A program made the position numbers and the translations under genes. The notes beneath the pieces were generated by a model that was given only the letters and a program-made list of their open reading frames with translations, had not been told where the DNA came from and ran no database searches. A DNA stretch of 64,000 bases from the NCBI RefSeq assembly GCF_910594985.1, contig NZ_CAJVCE010000005.1, forward strand, positions 186,001-250,000, in the 5' to 3' direction. The stretch comes from Paenibacillus allorhizosphaerae. GTDB taxonomy: Bacteria; Bacillota; Bacilli; Paenibacillales; NBRC-103111. Of the stretch, positions 52,355 through 61,238 are shown piece after piece. Positions within the stretch are counted from its first letter, which is position 1. Every line of letters begins with the position of its first letter.

Positions 52355-52885
52355 TCAGCGAAGCCGTTTTGCAATTTCATTTGCCAGCAAGCCGGGAACG
52401 GTATCCCGATTATGTTCCTCAAGATGATATACCGTTACGCCCGGACCGTTCTTGATTTTGTCGATGACCGGATGGGCGTCCAGGCATACCGTTCCGAGCA
52501 CGATATGCGGCGGATCGGCTATGAGTCGTTCGACCAGCTCGCGAAAAGGAGCGGATAACATCTGCATCGGCCCGATTTCGTCGATAACCGTAACTTGCCC
52601 GTGCTGCAAAGACTGTTGAACCGACCGTATGGCGATTTGCTCGAATGGCTCGATCATCACCCCGTACCTTCCCACTCTTAACGGGCTTGTGCTGTCGATA
52701 TGCGCAACTTCGATGCTTTCTCCTGCGACTGTAACGCAGCGAAAGCCGATCCGGTCAACGTCATCACGAATTTCCTCGGTGTAAAAACCGCCGCACTTGT
52801 TCGGTCCGATCCATTCAATCGTTTTTCTGATCGCGGTCGACTTCCCCGTCCGTGGCTTTCCCGTCAGCAATAACACATTGTTCAC
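52355..52885 (-). CDS. THEP1-family nucleoside-triphosphatase
   Basis: 176 residues. P-loop near the start (LLLTGKPRTGKST, 5-17), FYTEEIRDDVDRIGFRCV and the Walker B-like VTVIDEIGPMQML are the marks of the THEP1/COG1618 NTPase family, which hydrolyses NTPs and in bacteria often has unclear physiology. The GTG at 52885, nine bases after AGAGG, is the best start; the open frame continues upstream without a ribosome site. Confidence 0.85.
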   Translation of the reverse strand: MNNVLLLTGKPRTGKSTAIRKTIEWIGPNKCGGFYTEEIRDDVDRIGFRCVTVAGESIEVAHIDSTSPLRVGRYGVMIEPFEQIAIRSVQQSLQHGQVTVIDEIGPMQMLSAPFRELVERLIADPPHIVLGTVCLDAHPVIDKIKNGPGVTVYHLEEHNRDTVPGLLANEIAKRLR

Positions 52886-53078
52886 CCGCGTTCGCCTCTT
52901 CCCGTAACAAGTAAAATGATGTGCGTAATCATTTATATCGCAAATCGGCGGTTTAATACAATGCGGAGCCGCTGATAGCTTACTGATTGCATCATAACGC
53001 CGAAAACGCAAGGAGCGGCTTATCCAGACCGCCGTTAAGAAGCGCAAGCGATTGCGTGCTTAGCGGGGTACGCCGTAT

Positions 53079-53120
53079 TGAAAAAAGCTTTGCCGCCCGA
53101 ACCGGGGCAGCAAAGCTTTT
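53079..53120 (-). terminator. Terminator of the sodium symporter gene
   Basis: AAAAGCTTTGC, GCCC and GGGC, GCAAAGCTTTT form a long minus-strand stem, ending in six Ts, just after the symporter stop. Confidence 0.9.
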
Positions 53121-53134
53121 CCTCAATAAATGCG

Positions 53135-54502
53135 TTATACGCGGATCAACCCTACGGAGTACAGGAAGATCAAGATAATCAATACCGGCGCGACATAGCG
53201 CAGCGCAACCATCCATAACCGGTACCCTATTCCTTTCAGCCCCGCCTCTTCCCCGGCCCGCTTCCAAGCGTAACCGGTAAACAACGTGACGACCAGTCCG
53301 CCAAGCGGCATCATAATGTAGGCGGTGACGAAATCGACCCAATCGAAGATCGTCTTGCCCCCGGGCGTAAATCCGCCCAGCAAGCCGCCGACCGACATAG
53401 CCGAAGGAATGCCGATCAAGAAGCAAAGCGATGAGACGTAAATCGCCGCTTTTTTCCGCGGCCATTTCCATTTTTCCATCGCGAAAGCAATCGGAACCTC
53501 TAATATCGAGATGGCTGATGTCAGCGCCGCGATCGCCAGCAGCGCGAAGAACAGCCCGCCGAAGAAAAAGCCGAACGGCATTTGCGAGAACGCGGCCGGC
53601 AGCGCCATGAAGGCAAGGCCCACCCCTTCCCCCGGCTCCAGACCGAAGGAAAATACGGTCGGAAAAATGATTAGTCCGGCTATCAAAGCGTACACCAAAT
53701 CGCCGAATCCGATGGCAAGCGTTGCCGCGCCAAGCGACTGCCGCTTATCCACATAAGAACCGTACGTTAGCATGCAGCCCATACCCAGTGATAAAGAGAA
53801 GAAAGCATGTCCGAGCGCAATCAGCGCGGACTCGGCATCCAGCTTGGAAAAATCCGGCTTCAAGAAAAATTCAACGCCGGTCGAAGCGCCGGGAAGCGTC
53901 AAGGCGCGAAACATCAATACGATCAAAATGATCAGAAAACCGGGGATCAATATTTTGTTAAACTTCTCGATGCCGCCGGAAACCCCTTTCGCGAGCACCA
54001 CGCCGGTAATCAGCATGACAACCGCTTGCCACAGGATCGGGGTATAACCGGAAGCAAATGAGACGAATTTCATTTTGTAATCGGTACCGCTTTGAAACAG
54101 CAGGCCGGTGAACGATTCCACCGTGTAATGAAGCGTCCAGCCCGCTACGACGGCATAATAGGACATGATAATAAACGCCGTGATGACGGAGAACACGCCG
54201 AAGACGCTCCAATATTTTTTCTTCGTCAAGTTGTAAAACGATGTACCGGCGCTGCCACGGCCGCCGCGTCCTACGGTCATTTCCGCCAGAAGAATGGGCA
54301 GACCGACGATGATCAAACAAATGATAAACAATAGAAAAAATGCGGCTCCCCCGTGTTTGCCCGTTATGTACGGAAATTTCCACATGTTGCCGAGACCTAC
54401 CGAGCTTCCGATGGCAGCCAGTATAAATCCTGTCGCGGTAAAACGTTCTGCCGAGCCTGCATTTGAACTTGGAGTTGATTCGTGCTGTCTATTACTGCTC
54501 AT
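53135..54502 (-). CDS. Sodium-dependent amino-acid symporter (SNF/NSS family)
   Basis: 455 residues with 11-12 transmembrane helices. The sodium/substrate-binding signature is GSSVGLGNMWKFPYITGKHG in helix 1, and SLSLGMGCMLTYGSY corresponds to helix 6. It imports an amino acid or related amine with sodium. Start is the ATG at 54502 after GGGAG. It is monocistronic with a strong terminator. The substrate cannot be read from the sequence. Confidence 0.92.
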   Translation of the reverse strand: MSSNRQHESTPSSNAGSAERFTATGFILAAIGSSVGLGNMWKFPYITGKHGGAAFFLLFIICLIIVGLPILLAEMTVGRGGRGSAGTSFYNLTKKKYWSVFGVFSVITAFIIMSYYAVVAGWTLHYTVESFTGLLFQSGTDYKMKFVSFASGYTPILWQAVVMLITGVVLAKGVSGGIEKFNKILIPGFLIILIVLMFRALTLPGASTGVEFFLKPDFSKLDAESALIALGHAFFSLSLGMGCMLTYGSYVDKRQSLGAATLAIGFGDLVYALIAGLIIFPTVFSFGLEPGEGVGLAFMALPAAFSQMPFGFFFGGLFFALLAIAALTSAISILEVPIAFAMEKWKWPRKKAAIYVSSLCFLIGIPSAMSVGGLLGGFTPGGKTIFDWVDFVTAYIMMPLGGLVVTLFTGYAWKRAGEEAGLKGIGYRLWMVALRYVAPVLIILIFLYSVGLIRV

Positions 54503-54599
54503 GATGAACTCCCACTCGTTTTGTTTAGTAGCCAACCAAATTATATTAATTCAACGATCGTTTCACTGTCATGATGTAAATTATTCCACCGGCAACCTT

Positions 54600-56153
54600 T
54601 TACGTAAACATCCTTCGGATGACCGGAAACCGCTGAACGTCATTTCGTTTGATCGTATTCGTCGCAAGCAGCGAGACCATATAAGCGAGCAGCGAAACGG
54701 AAATCGAACCGATAACGGAGAGCATCAGCGTATAGCCGGCATGTTGCATAAATACGAATGAGTTGTGCCCGATCAGCACCATGGCGGCCAGACTGAGCGC
54801 CACCTTGAGCCAGGTGCGAATATCTAGTGAAAAGCCGATACTTTTGGAAAGCGATAAAAAATTAAGCATCGTGATAAGGCAAATACCGATATTCATTCCC
54901 CAAATGATGCCGTGAATGCCCATCATGCTCCCGAGTACGAAGATGGCAGCCGCTTTGACGATCGTCGTCGCGATAAAATTTTTCATCACCGTATTGACCA
55001 TGCCGAGACCGACCAAAACCGCGTGCAGCGGCGGTTCGAAATATTGCAGAAGAAAAATCGGGGCCAGCAGCTTCAAAAACTCTCCCGCTTGTTCCATATG
55101 GTATACCGCCATCGTTAACGGGAAAGCCCACACGTATAACACGGCTGTGCACGGGGCTCCGATGATTAGCGCGATGCGTATCGCCTGATCCAGACGCTGA
55201 TGGATCAATTGGCCGTTGCCCCGCGCCTTGGCTTCGCTGATTGCCGGAATAAGCGCCGTGGAAAGCGAATGCATGATGAAGCTCGGGAATACGAGCAACG
55301 GAAACGTGTAGCCGGCAAGAAGTCCGAACTGCTTCGTCGCCACGACGGCACTGATCCCGGCGATGGCCATGCTTTTCGTGATCAGCAGCGGCTGCAGCGC
55401 ACGATATATCGAATGAATAAATCCTTGTCCGGTCGTCGGCAATCCGATTTCGAGCAATTCGACCAGCGTCTTCTTCTCCTCTCGCAGCTGCGGGGAGAGG
55501 CTTTGCCGTTCCCGCTTCCTGCGGTGTACCTGCAGCATGAGCATCAAGTAAAGAAGTCCCGCCCCTTCGCCGATGACCGTGCTGATCATGGCGCCTGCCG
55601 CGGCATACTCAATGCCCAGCGGCAGCAAATATTGAACCAGCGCGGCAATCAATGCAATCCGGATGACCTGTTCCACGACATCCGAGATGGCGAGCGGGCT
55701 CATGTTTTGCTTCCCGCGAAAATAGCCCTTGATGACGGAAGATACCGCTACTAGCGGCGCGATCGGGATAATGGCCAGCATCGCGTAGTAGGCTCTCGGG
55801 TCCGACAAAATCCACGACGACATGAGCTTGGCCCCGAAAAAAGAAAACAGCGTCAGTACGATGCTGATCGTGCCCGTAATGGAAAGGGATACGACCAATA
55901 TCCGTTTCACCTTGGCTTGATCGCCTTGCGCTTCCGCTTCCGCCACTAGCTTGGATATCGCCACGGGCAGTCCCAGACTCGTTATCGTGACGATAATCGG
56001 CACAAGCGGCTGCGCTATCATGAGCAAACCGATACCTTCCGGACCAAGATACCGCGCCATCACGATGCTGTTGACGAAACCGAGCATTCTGGTAATGAAC
56101 GCCGAGATCGTTAAGATGACTGTTCCACGAACGAAAGACTGCTTACTCTGCAA
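54600..56153 (-). CDS. spoVB: Stage V sporulation protein B (MOP-family flippase)
   Basis: 517 residues with about 14 transmembrane helices of the polysaccharide/lipid II flippase (MurJ/MATE-like) superfamily. The start QSFVRGTVILTISAFITRML and GYFRGKQNMSPLAISDVVEQ and IGLPTTGQGFIHSIYRALQP segments match SpoVB, which acts in spore cortex peptidoglycan synthesis. Start is the TTG at 56153, seven bases after GGGGGTG; no ATG is suitably placed. No terminator is evident after it. Confidence 0.88.
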   Translation of the reverse strand: MQSKQSFVRGTVILTISAFITRMLGFVNSIVMARYLGPEGIGLLMIAQPLVPIIVTITSLGLPVAISKLVAEAEAQGDQAKVKRILVVSLSITGTISIVLTLFSFFGAKLMSSWILSDPRAYYAMLAIIPIAPLVAVSSVIKGYFRGKQNMSPLAISDVVEQVIRIALIAALVQYLLPLGIEYAAAGAMISTVIGEGAGLLYLMLMLQVHRRKRERQSLSPQLREEKKTLVELLEIGLPTTGQGFIHSIYRALQPLLITKSMAIAGISAVVATKQFGLLAGYTFPLLVFPSFIMHSLSTALIPAISEAKARGNGQLIHQRLDQAIRIALIIGAPCTAVLYVWAFPLTMAVYHMEQAGEFLKLLAPIFLLQYFEPPLHAVLVGLGMVNTVMKNFIATTIVKAAAIFVLGSMMGIHGIIWGMNIGICLITMLNFLSLSKSIGFSLDIRTWLKVALSLAAMVLIGHNSFVFMQHAGYTLMLSVIGSISVSLLAYMVSLLATNTIKRNDVQRFPVIRRMFT

Positions 56154-56207
56154 TGACGTACACCCCCTGTCTAAGCCATTGTATGAAGGACAAAGGGTGG
56201 AAATAAC

Positions 56208-56239
56208 AAAAATTTGAGCAGGCTGCGGAGCAGCCTGCC
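56208..56239 (-). terminator. Terminator of the DUF3892 gene
   Basis: GCAGGCTG (56218-56225) and CAGCCTGC (56231-56238) are perfect arms around CGGAG, followed on the minus strand by TCAAATTTTTGTTATTT. Confidence 0.7.
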
Positions 56240-56271
56240 CTATAAACCGCTCGTGGTGAGAGCGGCGCGAA

Positions 56272-57240
56272 TCAGAACCGGGGCAAGTTGGATAAGTTAT
56301 TGCTCGGATCTCCGTCGGGATACGAACGGAGCGTCTTCTGGCCTTCGCGGTTTTTCCCCGTGTTGACGTCCTCGATCAAGCCGGCTTCCGCCATGCCGAT
56401 CGCCGTCGCGATGTCCGCCACCGAGCCGTCCTGAAACTTCACTGCGCTGATCCCGCCGCCATTGTAACGAACCGCTTGAATGATCGCTTTGTTCGGGTCG
56501 ATCGTGTGCGGGCCTTTGCCGTACTGCGTCCCGTCGCGCATGAACGTGCCATATTGCACCGGTTGGCCGTTCGGACCGTAGCCGGTATAGCCGCCTTGAA
56601 AACCTACGTCGCGCGCATCCGCATTGTTAATCCCCGTATTCCGGCTGCCGTATTCGGCATTCGGATCGCCGGAGGAGCCGGGAACGGGCATGCCGCCCTG
56701 GAACGTCTGCCCGCCGATGTTGCGGGCTTGCGGCATAAATGATTGCGGCTGCGCCGACTGGCCGTACGACGACTGCGTCATTCCTGCAGCGTTGCCCGTC
56801 CATGCGCCCGCCGACTGGCCGTACGACGACTGCGTCATTCCTGCAGCGTTGCCCGTCCATACGCCCGCCGGTTGGCTGGACGACGACTGCGTCGTTCCCG
56901 TCGTGTTGCCCGTCCATGCCCCCGCCGACTGGCCGTACGACGACTGCGTCGCTCCCGTCGCGTTGCCCGTCCATACGCCCGCCGACTGGCCGTACGACGA
57001 CTGCGTCGTTCCTACAGCGTTGCCCGACTGCGTTACCGCCGATTGGCCGCTTCCTTGCCCTCCCTGTCCGTACGATTTGAACTCGGGAATCGGCTGGCCG
57101 TTCCAGGCAAAATTGCCGTTATGGGTAGGCTCGACCGCATTTTCGTAACCTTGCGCAGGTCCCGTTGTCGCTTGCTGACTCATTTCCGTGTTGTAAGTCT
57201 GACTTTGGTTGTTCGATGTACTTTTTCGACGACGCGGCAT
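56272..57240 (-). CDS. Repeat-containing DUF3892 protein
   Basis: 322 residues. The basic N-terminus (MPRRRKSTSNNQSQ) is followed by a Gln/Gly/Ser/Thr-rich disordered half with about five 19-residue repeats of the form GAWTGNAAGMTQSSYGQSA (residues about 70-163). The last 75 residues are a DUF3892 domain (AVRYNGGGISAVKFQDGS, then a C-terminal SYPDGDPSNNLSNLPRF). There is no signal peptide. DUF3892 has no known activity. The repeats recall spore-surface or adhesive low-complexity proteins, and spoVB is next door, but a spore role is only a guess. It has its own terminator. Confidence 0.8.
   Translation of the reverse strand: MPRRRKSTSNNQSQTYNTEMSQQATTGPAQGYENAVEPTHNGNFAWNGQPIPEFKSYGQGGQGSGQSAVTQSGNAVGTTQSSYGQSAGVWTGNATGATQSSYGQSAGAWTGNTTGTTQSSSSQPAGVWTGNAAGMTQSSYGQSAGAWTGNAAGMTQSSYGQSAQPQSFMPQARNIGGQTFQGGMPVPGSSGDPNAEYGSRNTGINNADARDVGFQGGYTGYGPNGQPVQYGTFMRDGTQYGKGPHTIDPNKAIIQAVRYNGGGISAVKFQDGSVADIATAIGMAEAGLIEDVNTGKNREGQKTLRSYPDGDPSNNLSNLPRF
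56753..57030 (-). repeat. Five 57-bp tandem repeats inside the DUF3892 gene
   Basis: The block containing GACTGGCCGTACGACGACTG recurs every 57 bases (about 56755, 56812, 56869, 56926, 56983). Copies differ by a few substitutions, the third most (Ser/Pro variant). Being a multiple of three, copy number can change without breaking the frame. Confidence 0.88.
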
Positions 57241-57343
57241 AATTGAACCAGCTCCTTTGCTCTGTCTTGTTGTGTAAGGATGTCCATAGCATGCGCCGCT
57301 TGGTTGGAGGTTATACCCATGGAAAATAAAAGAATACGCCGGT

Positions 57344-58267
57344 CTACATGCTGACGGTACTCTCGACCAACGTCAGCGCCCCCGCATTCGCATCAAGATG
57401 AGCCATTGCACCGATCGGCACAGCCGCTTTATATACGCCGTGGCCTGACGCCAAATTCGTTAATAACGGCTTACCGAGCGGCACGATCGTTTCATTAATC
57501 AAATCTTCGTACGTTTTCCCGTAAGCGATCAAGCAGTTCGTGCATTCTCCCATAACGATGCCGGCGCAGTCGCGGAATTTTCCCGCTTGCTGCAAATGTT
57601 TAATAAGGCGGTACACTTTGTTGATCGGCTCGTGCGTTTCTTCCAGCAAAATGATTTTCCCCCGGGTATCGATCTCGAACGGCGTGCCTAACGTATCGAC
57701 GAATGAAGTGATATTCCCGCCGACGATCGGACCGAAGACGCTGCCTCCGACTTTGCCAACTAGTTCCAGACCCGGGGGATTCGCGATGGGCCGGACGTTC
57801 CTTACGGTAGATGTCGCCTCGAAAAACTGATTGAAGTTGTATTGCGGCTGATCCGGGGAAAAGCTGATCAGAAGCAAGCTGTGCAAAGTGATCAAATTGG
57901 CGAACTGGTACAGCACATTGAGCAGCACTGTAATATCGCTGTAGCCCGTGACGATTTTCGGGTTGCGGGCGATGGAAGCGAAATCGAGATACGGCAAAAT
58001 ACCTGCGACGCCCACGCCTCCGCGTGACGGAAGAATGAGCTTGACCTCAGGGTTTTCGATCATACTCATGAAATCGGAAGCCCGCTGCTGATCCGTGCCT
58101 GCCAAATAACCGTCGGACGCATATACGTAATTCCCGAGTACAACATTGAATCCCATCGACTGCAGCGTCGCCACTCTCGCATTTATGATCTCCGCATCGA
58201 GCGGGCTTCCAAGCGTAACGACGCCTATCGTATCCCCCTGTCGCAACTTCGGCGGTCTAATCGCCAA
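57344..58267 (-). CDS. LD-carboxypeptidase (family S66)
   Basis: 307 residues. It removes the terminal D-alanine from tetrapeptide stems in peptidoglycan recycling. The catalytic residues are placed as in the family: Ser110 in VTGYSDIT, Glu210 in LLEETHEP and His276 in ASGHGVYK. RGGVGVAGILPYLD replaces the more common RGGYG-R form. No signal peptide, so it is cytosolic. It is divergent from the GH88 gene with a short shared promoter region. Confidence 0.91.
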   Translation of the reverse strand: MAIRPPKLRQGDTIGVVTLGSPLDAEIINARVATLQSMGFNVVLGNYVYASDGYLAGTDQQRASDFMSMIENPEVKLILPSRGGVGVAGILPYLDFASIARNPKIVTGYSDITVLLNVLYQFANLITLHSLLLISFSPDQPQYNFNQFFEATSTVRNVRPIANPPGLELVGKVGGSVFGPIVGGNITSFVDTLGTPFEIDTRGKIILLEETHEPINKVYRLIKHLQQAGKFRDCAGIVMGECTNCLIAYGKTYEDLINETIVPLGKPLLTNLASGHGVYKAAVPIGAMAHLDANAGALTLVESTVSM

Positions 58268-58353
58268 ACCAGTTCCCCTCCGTGTAGGCGTTTATCTTTA
58301 TCATATGCCGCTGCGACCCGATGATTCTCGCAAACTTTCCATTTCTACTTTTC

Positions 58354-58376
58354 GTGGAAGCGCTTAAGTGATATAA
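58354..58376 (+). promoter_or_regulatory. GH88 promoter with overlapping cre-like site
   Basis: An extended -10 (TGATATAAT, TATAAT at 58371-58376) is preceded by TGGAAGCGCTTAAG (58354-58367), a near match to the CcpA cre consensus placed in the -35/-10 spacer. This position favours glucose repression of the downstream hydrolase. Confidence 0.55.
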
Positions 58377-58437
58377 TAGCTTTGACAATTTAAACGTTTC
58401 AATTTGTGAAAATATGAATATTGCGGGAGGTCTCGCC

Positions 58438-59562
58438 ATGAATCAAGCGTATATCGACAATGTGATGCAGCGACTGCAAACCAAAGTAGACCGGATGATC
58501 GAACAAATCGGAGCCAAATGCCCTCATGTCGCCAAGGAGGACGGGCAATATGACGACACGCCTTCTCATGCATGGACCTCCGGGTTCTGGCCGGGGCTGC
58601 TGTGGATCATGCACGACGTTACCGGCAAGCCGCACTACCGCGACGCGGCCTGGAGCTGGGACGAGAACATCGAGCAATGGCTCGCGGGGCCGCTGGTTGG
58701 ACCGGGGCAAGGGCTGCACCACGATGTAGGTTTTCAGTTTTTGCCCACGGCGGTGATCAAGCATACGCTAACCGGCGACGAAGACGGGTTGCGGCGCGGG
58801 CTGCAGGCCGCGAATTTTCTCGCCGGAAGGTTCAATCCGGCAGGCTCCTTTATCCGTGCGTGGAACCGGGATCATATCGGCTGGGCGATCGTCGACTGCA
58901 TGATGAATTTGTCGATCCTTTTCTGGGCGTCCGAATCTTCCAGAGACCCTCGCTTTAAGCATATTGCCGTCGCCCATGCCAACACCGCACTGCGGCATTT
59001 CGTCCGCCCGGACGGTTCGACGAACCATATCGTCGTGTTCGATCCGGAAACCGGAGAAGCGGTCGAGTCTCTTGGCGGACAAGGCTACGGCCCGCATTCC
59101 GCCTGGAGCAGAGGAGCATCCTGGGCGATTTACGGCTTTGCCAATACGTATCGTTACACCGCCGATCAGCGCTATCTGGAAGCGGCGAAGCGGGTCGCTC
59201 ACTTCTTCCTTGCTTCTCTACCGGACGATCATGTGCCGCACTGGGATTTCCGCACCGAGACGCTCGAGGGCGAACCGCGGGACAGCTCGGCTGCCGCCAT
59301 CGCCGCTTCCGGTCTGCTGGAAATCGCAGATCATGTACCCGAGGCGGAGGCTCGCTTCTATACGCAATCGGCGAAAAAGATGCTGCACTCGCTCACGGAG
59401 CGGTACGCCACGTGGGACCGTCCGGAGCATGAGGCGATCCTACTGCACGGCACGGGGAATAAGCCGTCCGAGATGAATATCGACGTATCGCTCATTTACG
59501 GAGATTATTACTACGTGGAATCGTTCGCCAAGCTAAGCGGCTGGAAACACCGTATATTTTAA
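58438..59562 (+). CDS. GH88 unsaturated glucuronyl hydrolase
   Basis: 374 residues, alpha6/alpha6-barrel. It removes the 4,5-unsaturated uronic acid left at the non-reducing end by polysaccharide lyases. The two catalytic aspartates are seen as Asp96 in LHHDVGFQF and Asp153 in WAIVDCMMNL, the order known from Bacillus unsaturated glucuronyl hydrolase. GPHSAWSRGASWAIYG is also conserved. There is no signal peptide, so it acts in the cytosol on imported oligosaccharides. Start is the ATG at 58438 after GGGAGG. Its promoter carries a cre-like box, and a GH105 gene follows after a terminator. Confidence 0.93.
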   Translation: MNQAYIDNVMQRLQTKVDRMIEQIGAKCPHVAKEDGQYDDTPSHAWTSGFWPGLLWIMHDVTGKPHYRDAAWSWDENIEQWLAGPLVGPGQGLHHDVGFQFLPTAVIKHTLTGDEDGLRRGLQAANFLAGRFNPAGSFIRAWNRDHIGWAIVDCMMNLSILFWASESSRDPRFKHIAVAHANTALRHFVRPDGSTNHIVVFDPETGEAVESLGGQGYGPHSAWSRGASWAIYGFANTYRYTADQRYLEAAKRVAHFFLASLPDDHVPHWDFRTETLEGEPRDSSAAAIAASGLLEIADHVPEAEARFYTQSAKKMLHSLTERYATWDRPEHEAILLHGTGNKPSEMNIDVSLIYGDYYYVESFAKLSGWKHRIF

Positions 59563-59575
59563 TCGCGAATACAGG

Positions 59576-59611
59576 AAGCGCTGCATCCGATTGCGGAGAG
59601 CGCTTTTTTTT
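59576..59611 (+). terminator. Terminator of the GH88 gene
   Basis: AAGCGCT and AGCGCTT arms with an inner CCG/CGG pairing, followed by eight Ts. Confidence 0.8.
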
Positions 59612-59708
59612 CCGCCGATGCAGATGTCCCGGTAAAAGCTTTGCATTTTTTGCGATATGCGCCGCGGAATGATACGATATTGCCCATTTTGAGCGGACAG
59701 GTTGTACA

Positions 59709-59729
59709 TATGATTTGGATGCGCTAACA
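59709..59729 (+). promoter_or_regulatory. Cre-like site at the GH105 promoter
   Basis: TATGAT (59709-59714) may be a -10. Immediately after it TTGGATGCGCTAACA (59715-59729) matches the cre consensus with one mismatch, 33 bases ahead of the GTG start. Confidence 0.5.
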
Positions 59730-59762
59730 TAGGGGACAAATCGGCCCTAGGAGGAATCTGTT

Positions 59763-60878
59763 GTGAGCGTACCGTGGTCTGTGGCAATGTCCGAATCCTT
59801 CATGAAGCAATACCCGCTTGTATCGGATATGCCGTTTCAAAAACGCCGCTGCTGGAACTATGAGAACGGCTGCATTCTTACCGCATTCGAACGGATGTGG
59901 GAACGTACGGGAGACGACCGTTACTTCCGCTATATTAAAGAAAATATGGATTTGTTCATTCGGGAAGACGGTTCCATCGATACGTACTCGTTGAATGAAT
60001 ATAACGTCGATATGACCAACCAGGGCAAAACGCTGTTCCTGCTTCAACGGGAAACCGGGGACGACAAGTATCGCAAGGCGATCGAACTGCTCGTAACCCA
60101 GCTGAAAGGACATCCGCGAACGAGCGAAGGCGGCCTGTGGCATAAAAAAATATACCCGTTCCAAATGTGGCTGGACGGCGTGTATATGACCTCCCCCTTT
60201 CTTGCACATTATGCGCAAACGTTCGGCGAGCATGAATGGTACGACGACGTCGCGAATGAAATTTTGCTGATGGAACGCGTCTCCCGCGATCCGAGAACCG
60301 GGCTGCTGTACCACGGCTGGGACGAAAGCCGGGAGCAGCGCTGGGCGGACAAGCAAACCGGCTGTTCCCCGAACTTCTGGGGGCGAGCGCTAGGTTGGTA
60401 CGTCATGGCCGTCGTCGATGTGCTCGACTTCCTGCCGATGGATCATCCGAAGCGCGGTCAAGTGATCGGCATTTTTTACCGGTTGGCCGAAGCGATTATG
60501 GATGTGCAGGATCAGGAAAGCGGACTATGGTATCAAGTGCTGAATCAAGGAGGACGGGAAGGCAATTACCTGGAGTCGTCCGCCTCGGCCATGTTCGCAT
60601 GCGCACTGGCCAAAGGCGCAAGAAAAGGATACCTCGGCGGCTCGGCGCTTCAAGCTGCGCGTAAAGGTCACCAAGGCCTGCTTGATCGGTACGTCGAACG
60701 CGATGCGGACGATTCCTTGCATTTGAACGGCATTTGCAGCGTCGCCGGTCTCGGCAACAAGCCTTACCGCGACGGCTCGTATGAATATTATATCAGCGAA
60801 CCGACCCGTCGCGACGACCCGAAGGGCTTTGCCCCGTTCGTGATGGCCTGCCTGGAGATCGAAGCCCTGGAATCATAA
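59763..60878 (+). CDS. GH105 unsaturated galacturonyl/rhamnogalacturonyl hydrolase (YteR-like)
   Basis: 371 residues, alpha6/alpha6-barrel related to Bacillus YteR, which removes the unsaturated uronic residue from lyase products of pectin-type polymers. The catalytic Asp138 is in YPFQMWLDGVYM, matching YteR Asp143. NFWGRALGWYVMAVVD and EGNYLESSASAMFACAL are conserved barrel motifs. No signal peptide. Start is the GTG at 59763 behind AGGAGGA. It acts alongside the GH88 enzyme encoded upstream; the two differ in expected aglycone. Confidence 0.92.
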   Translation: MSVPWSVAMSESFMKQYPLVSDMPFQKRRCWNYENGCILTAFERMWERTGDDRYFRYIKENMDLFIREDGSIDTYSLNEYNVDMTNQGKTLFLLQRETGDDKYRKAIELLVTQLKGHPRTSEGGLWHKKIYPFQMWLDGVYMTSPFLAHYAQTFGEHEWYDDVANEILLMERVSRDPRTGLLYHGWDESREQRWADKQTGCSPNFWGRALGWYVMAVVDVLDFLPMDHPKRGQVIGIFYRLAEAIMDVQDQESGLWYQVLNQGGREGNYLESSASAMFACALAKGARKGYLGGSALQAARKGHQGLLDRYVERDADDSLHLNGICSVAGLGNKPYRDGSYEYYISEPTRRDDPKGFAPFVMACLEIEALES

Positions 60879-60891
60879 TCGACTCTGGTAA

Positions 60892-61168
60892 ATGCTGAAT
60901 TCCCAACCGGCTGGGCAGGTTCATCAAAAGGCACAGAGCACAGAGCGCCGTATTTTTTTGTTATGCAGTAAAAAGCTACGCGCTCGCGATTACGGAAACG
61001 GCGACGCCACAGCTTCGGGAGACCTTCACCAAACAGCTGTTGAACGCGATCCTCCTACATGCAAAAGTTTTCAACTACATGTATGAGCGCGGCTTATATC
61101 CGGCGTATAATCTGGACCAACTACTGGCGGGTGACGTGAAGCTCGCCAATGCCGCGTTGTCGATGTAA
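60892..61168 (+). pseudogene. CotF-family spore-coat-like gene, frameshifted
   Basis: The beginning ([17 protein letters not shown], from ATG at 60892) and the end ([20 protein letters not shown], then [20 protein letters not shown] to the stop at 61168) both look like a small CotF-type coat protein but lie in different frames. The break falls at a T7 run (about 60954-60960) and a following A5 run (60970-60974), and the net length is one base over a multiple of three. Homopolymer location makes a sequencing error possible. The ribosome site is weak. Confidence 0.65.
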
Positions 61169-61170
61169 CA

Positions 61171-61222
61171 AGCACAAAGAGCTGTCCTTCGGCGTTCCAT
61201 TCACCGGGGCAGCTCTTTTGTG
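61171..61222. terminator. Bidirectional terminator
   Basis: CACAAAGAGCTG pairs with CAGCTCTTTTGTG across a loop of about 25 bases, between the convergent coat-protein remnant and the metallo-hydrolase gene. Short A and T runs lie on both sides of the stem. Confidence 0.65.
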
Positions 61223-61238
61223 TGGTTGTATGATTTTT

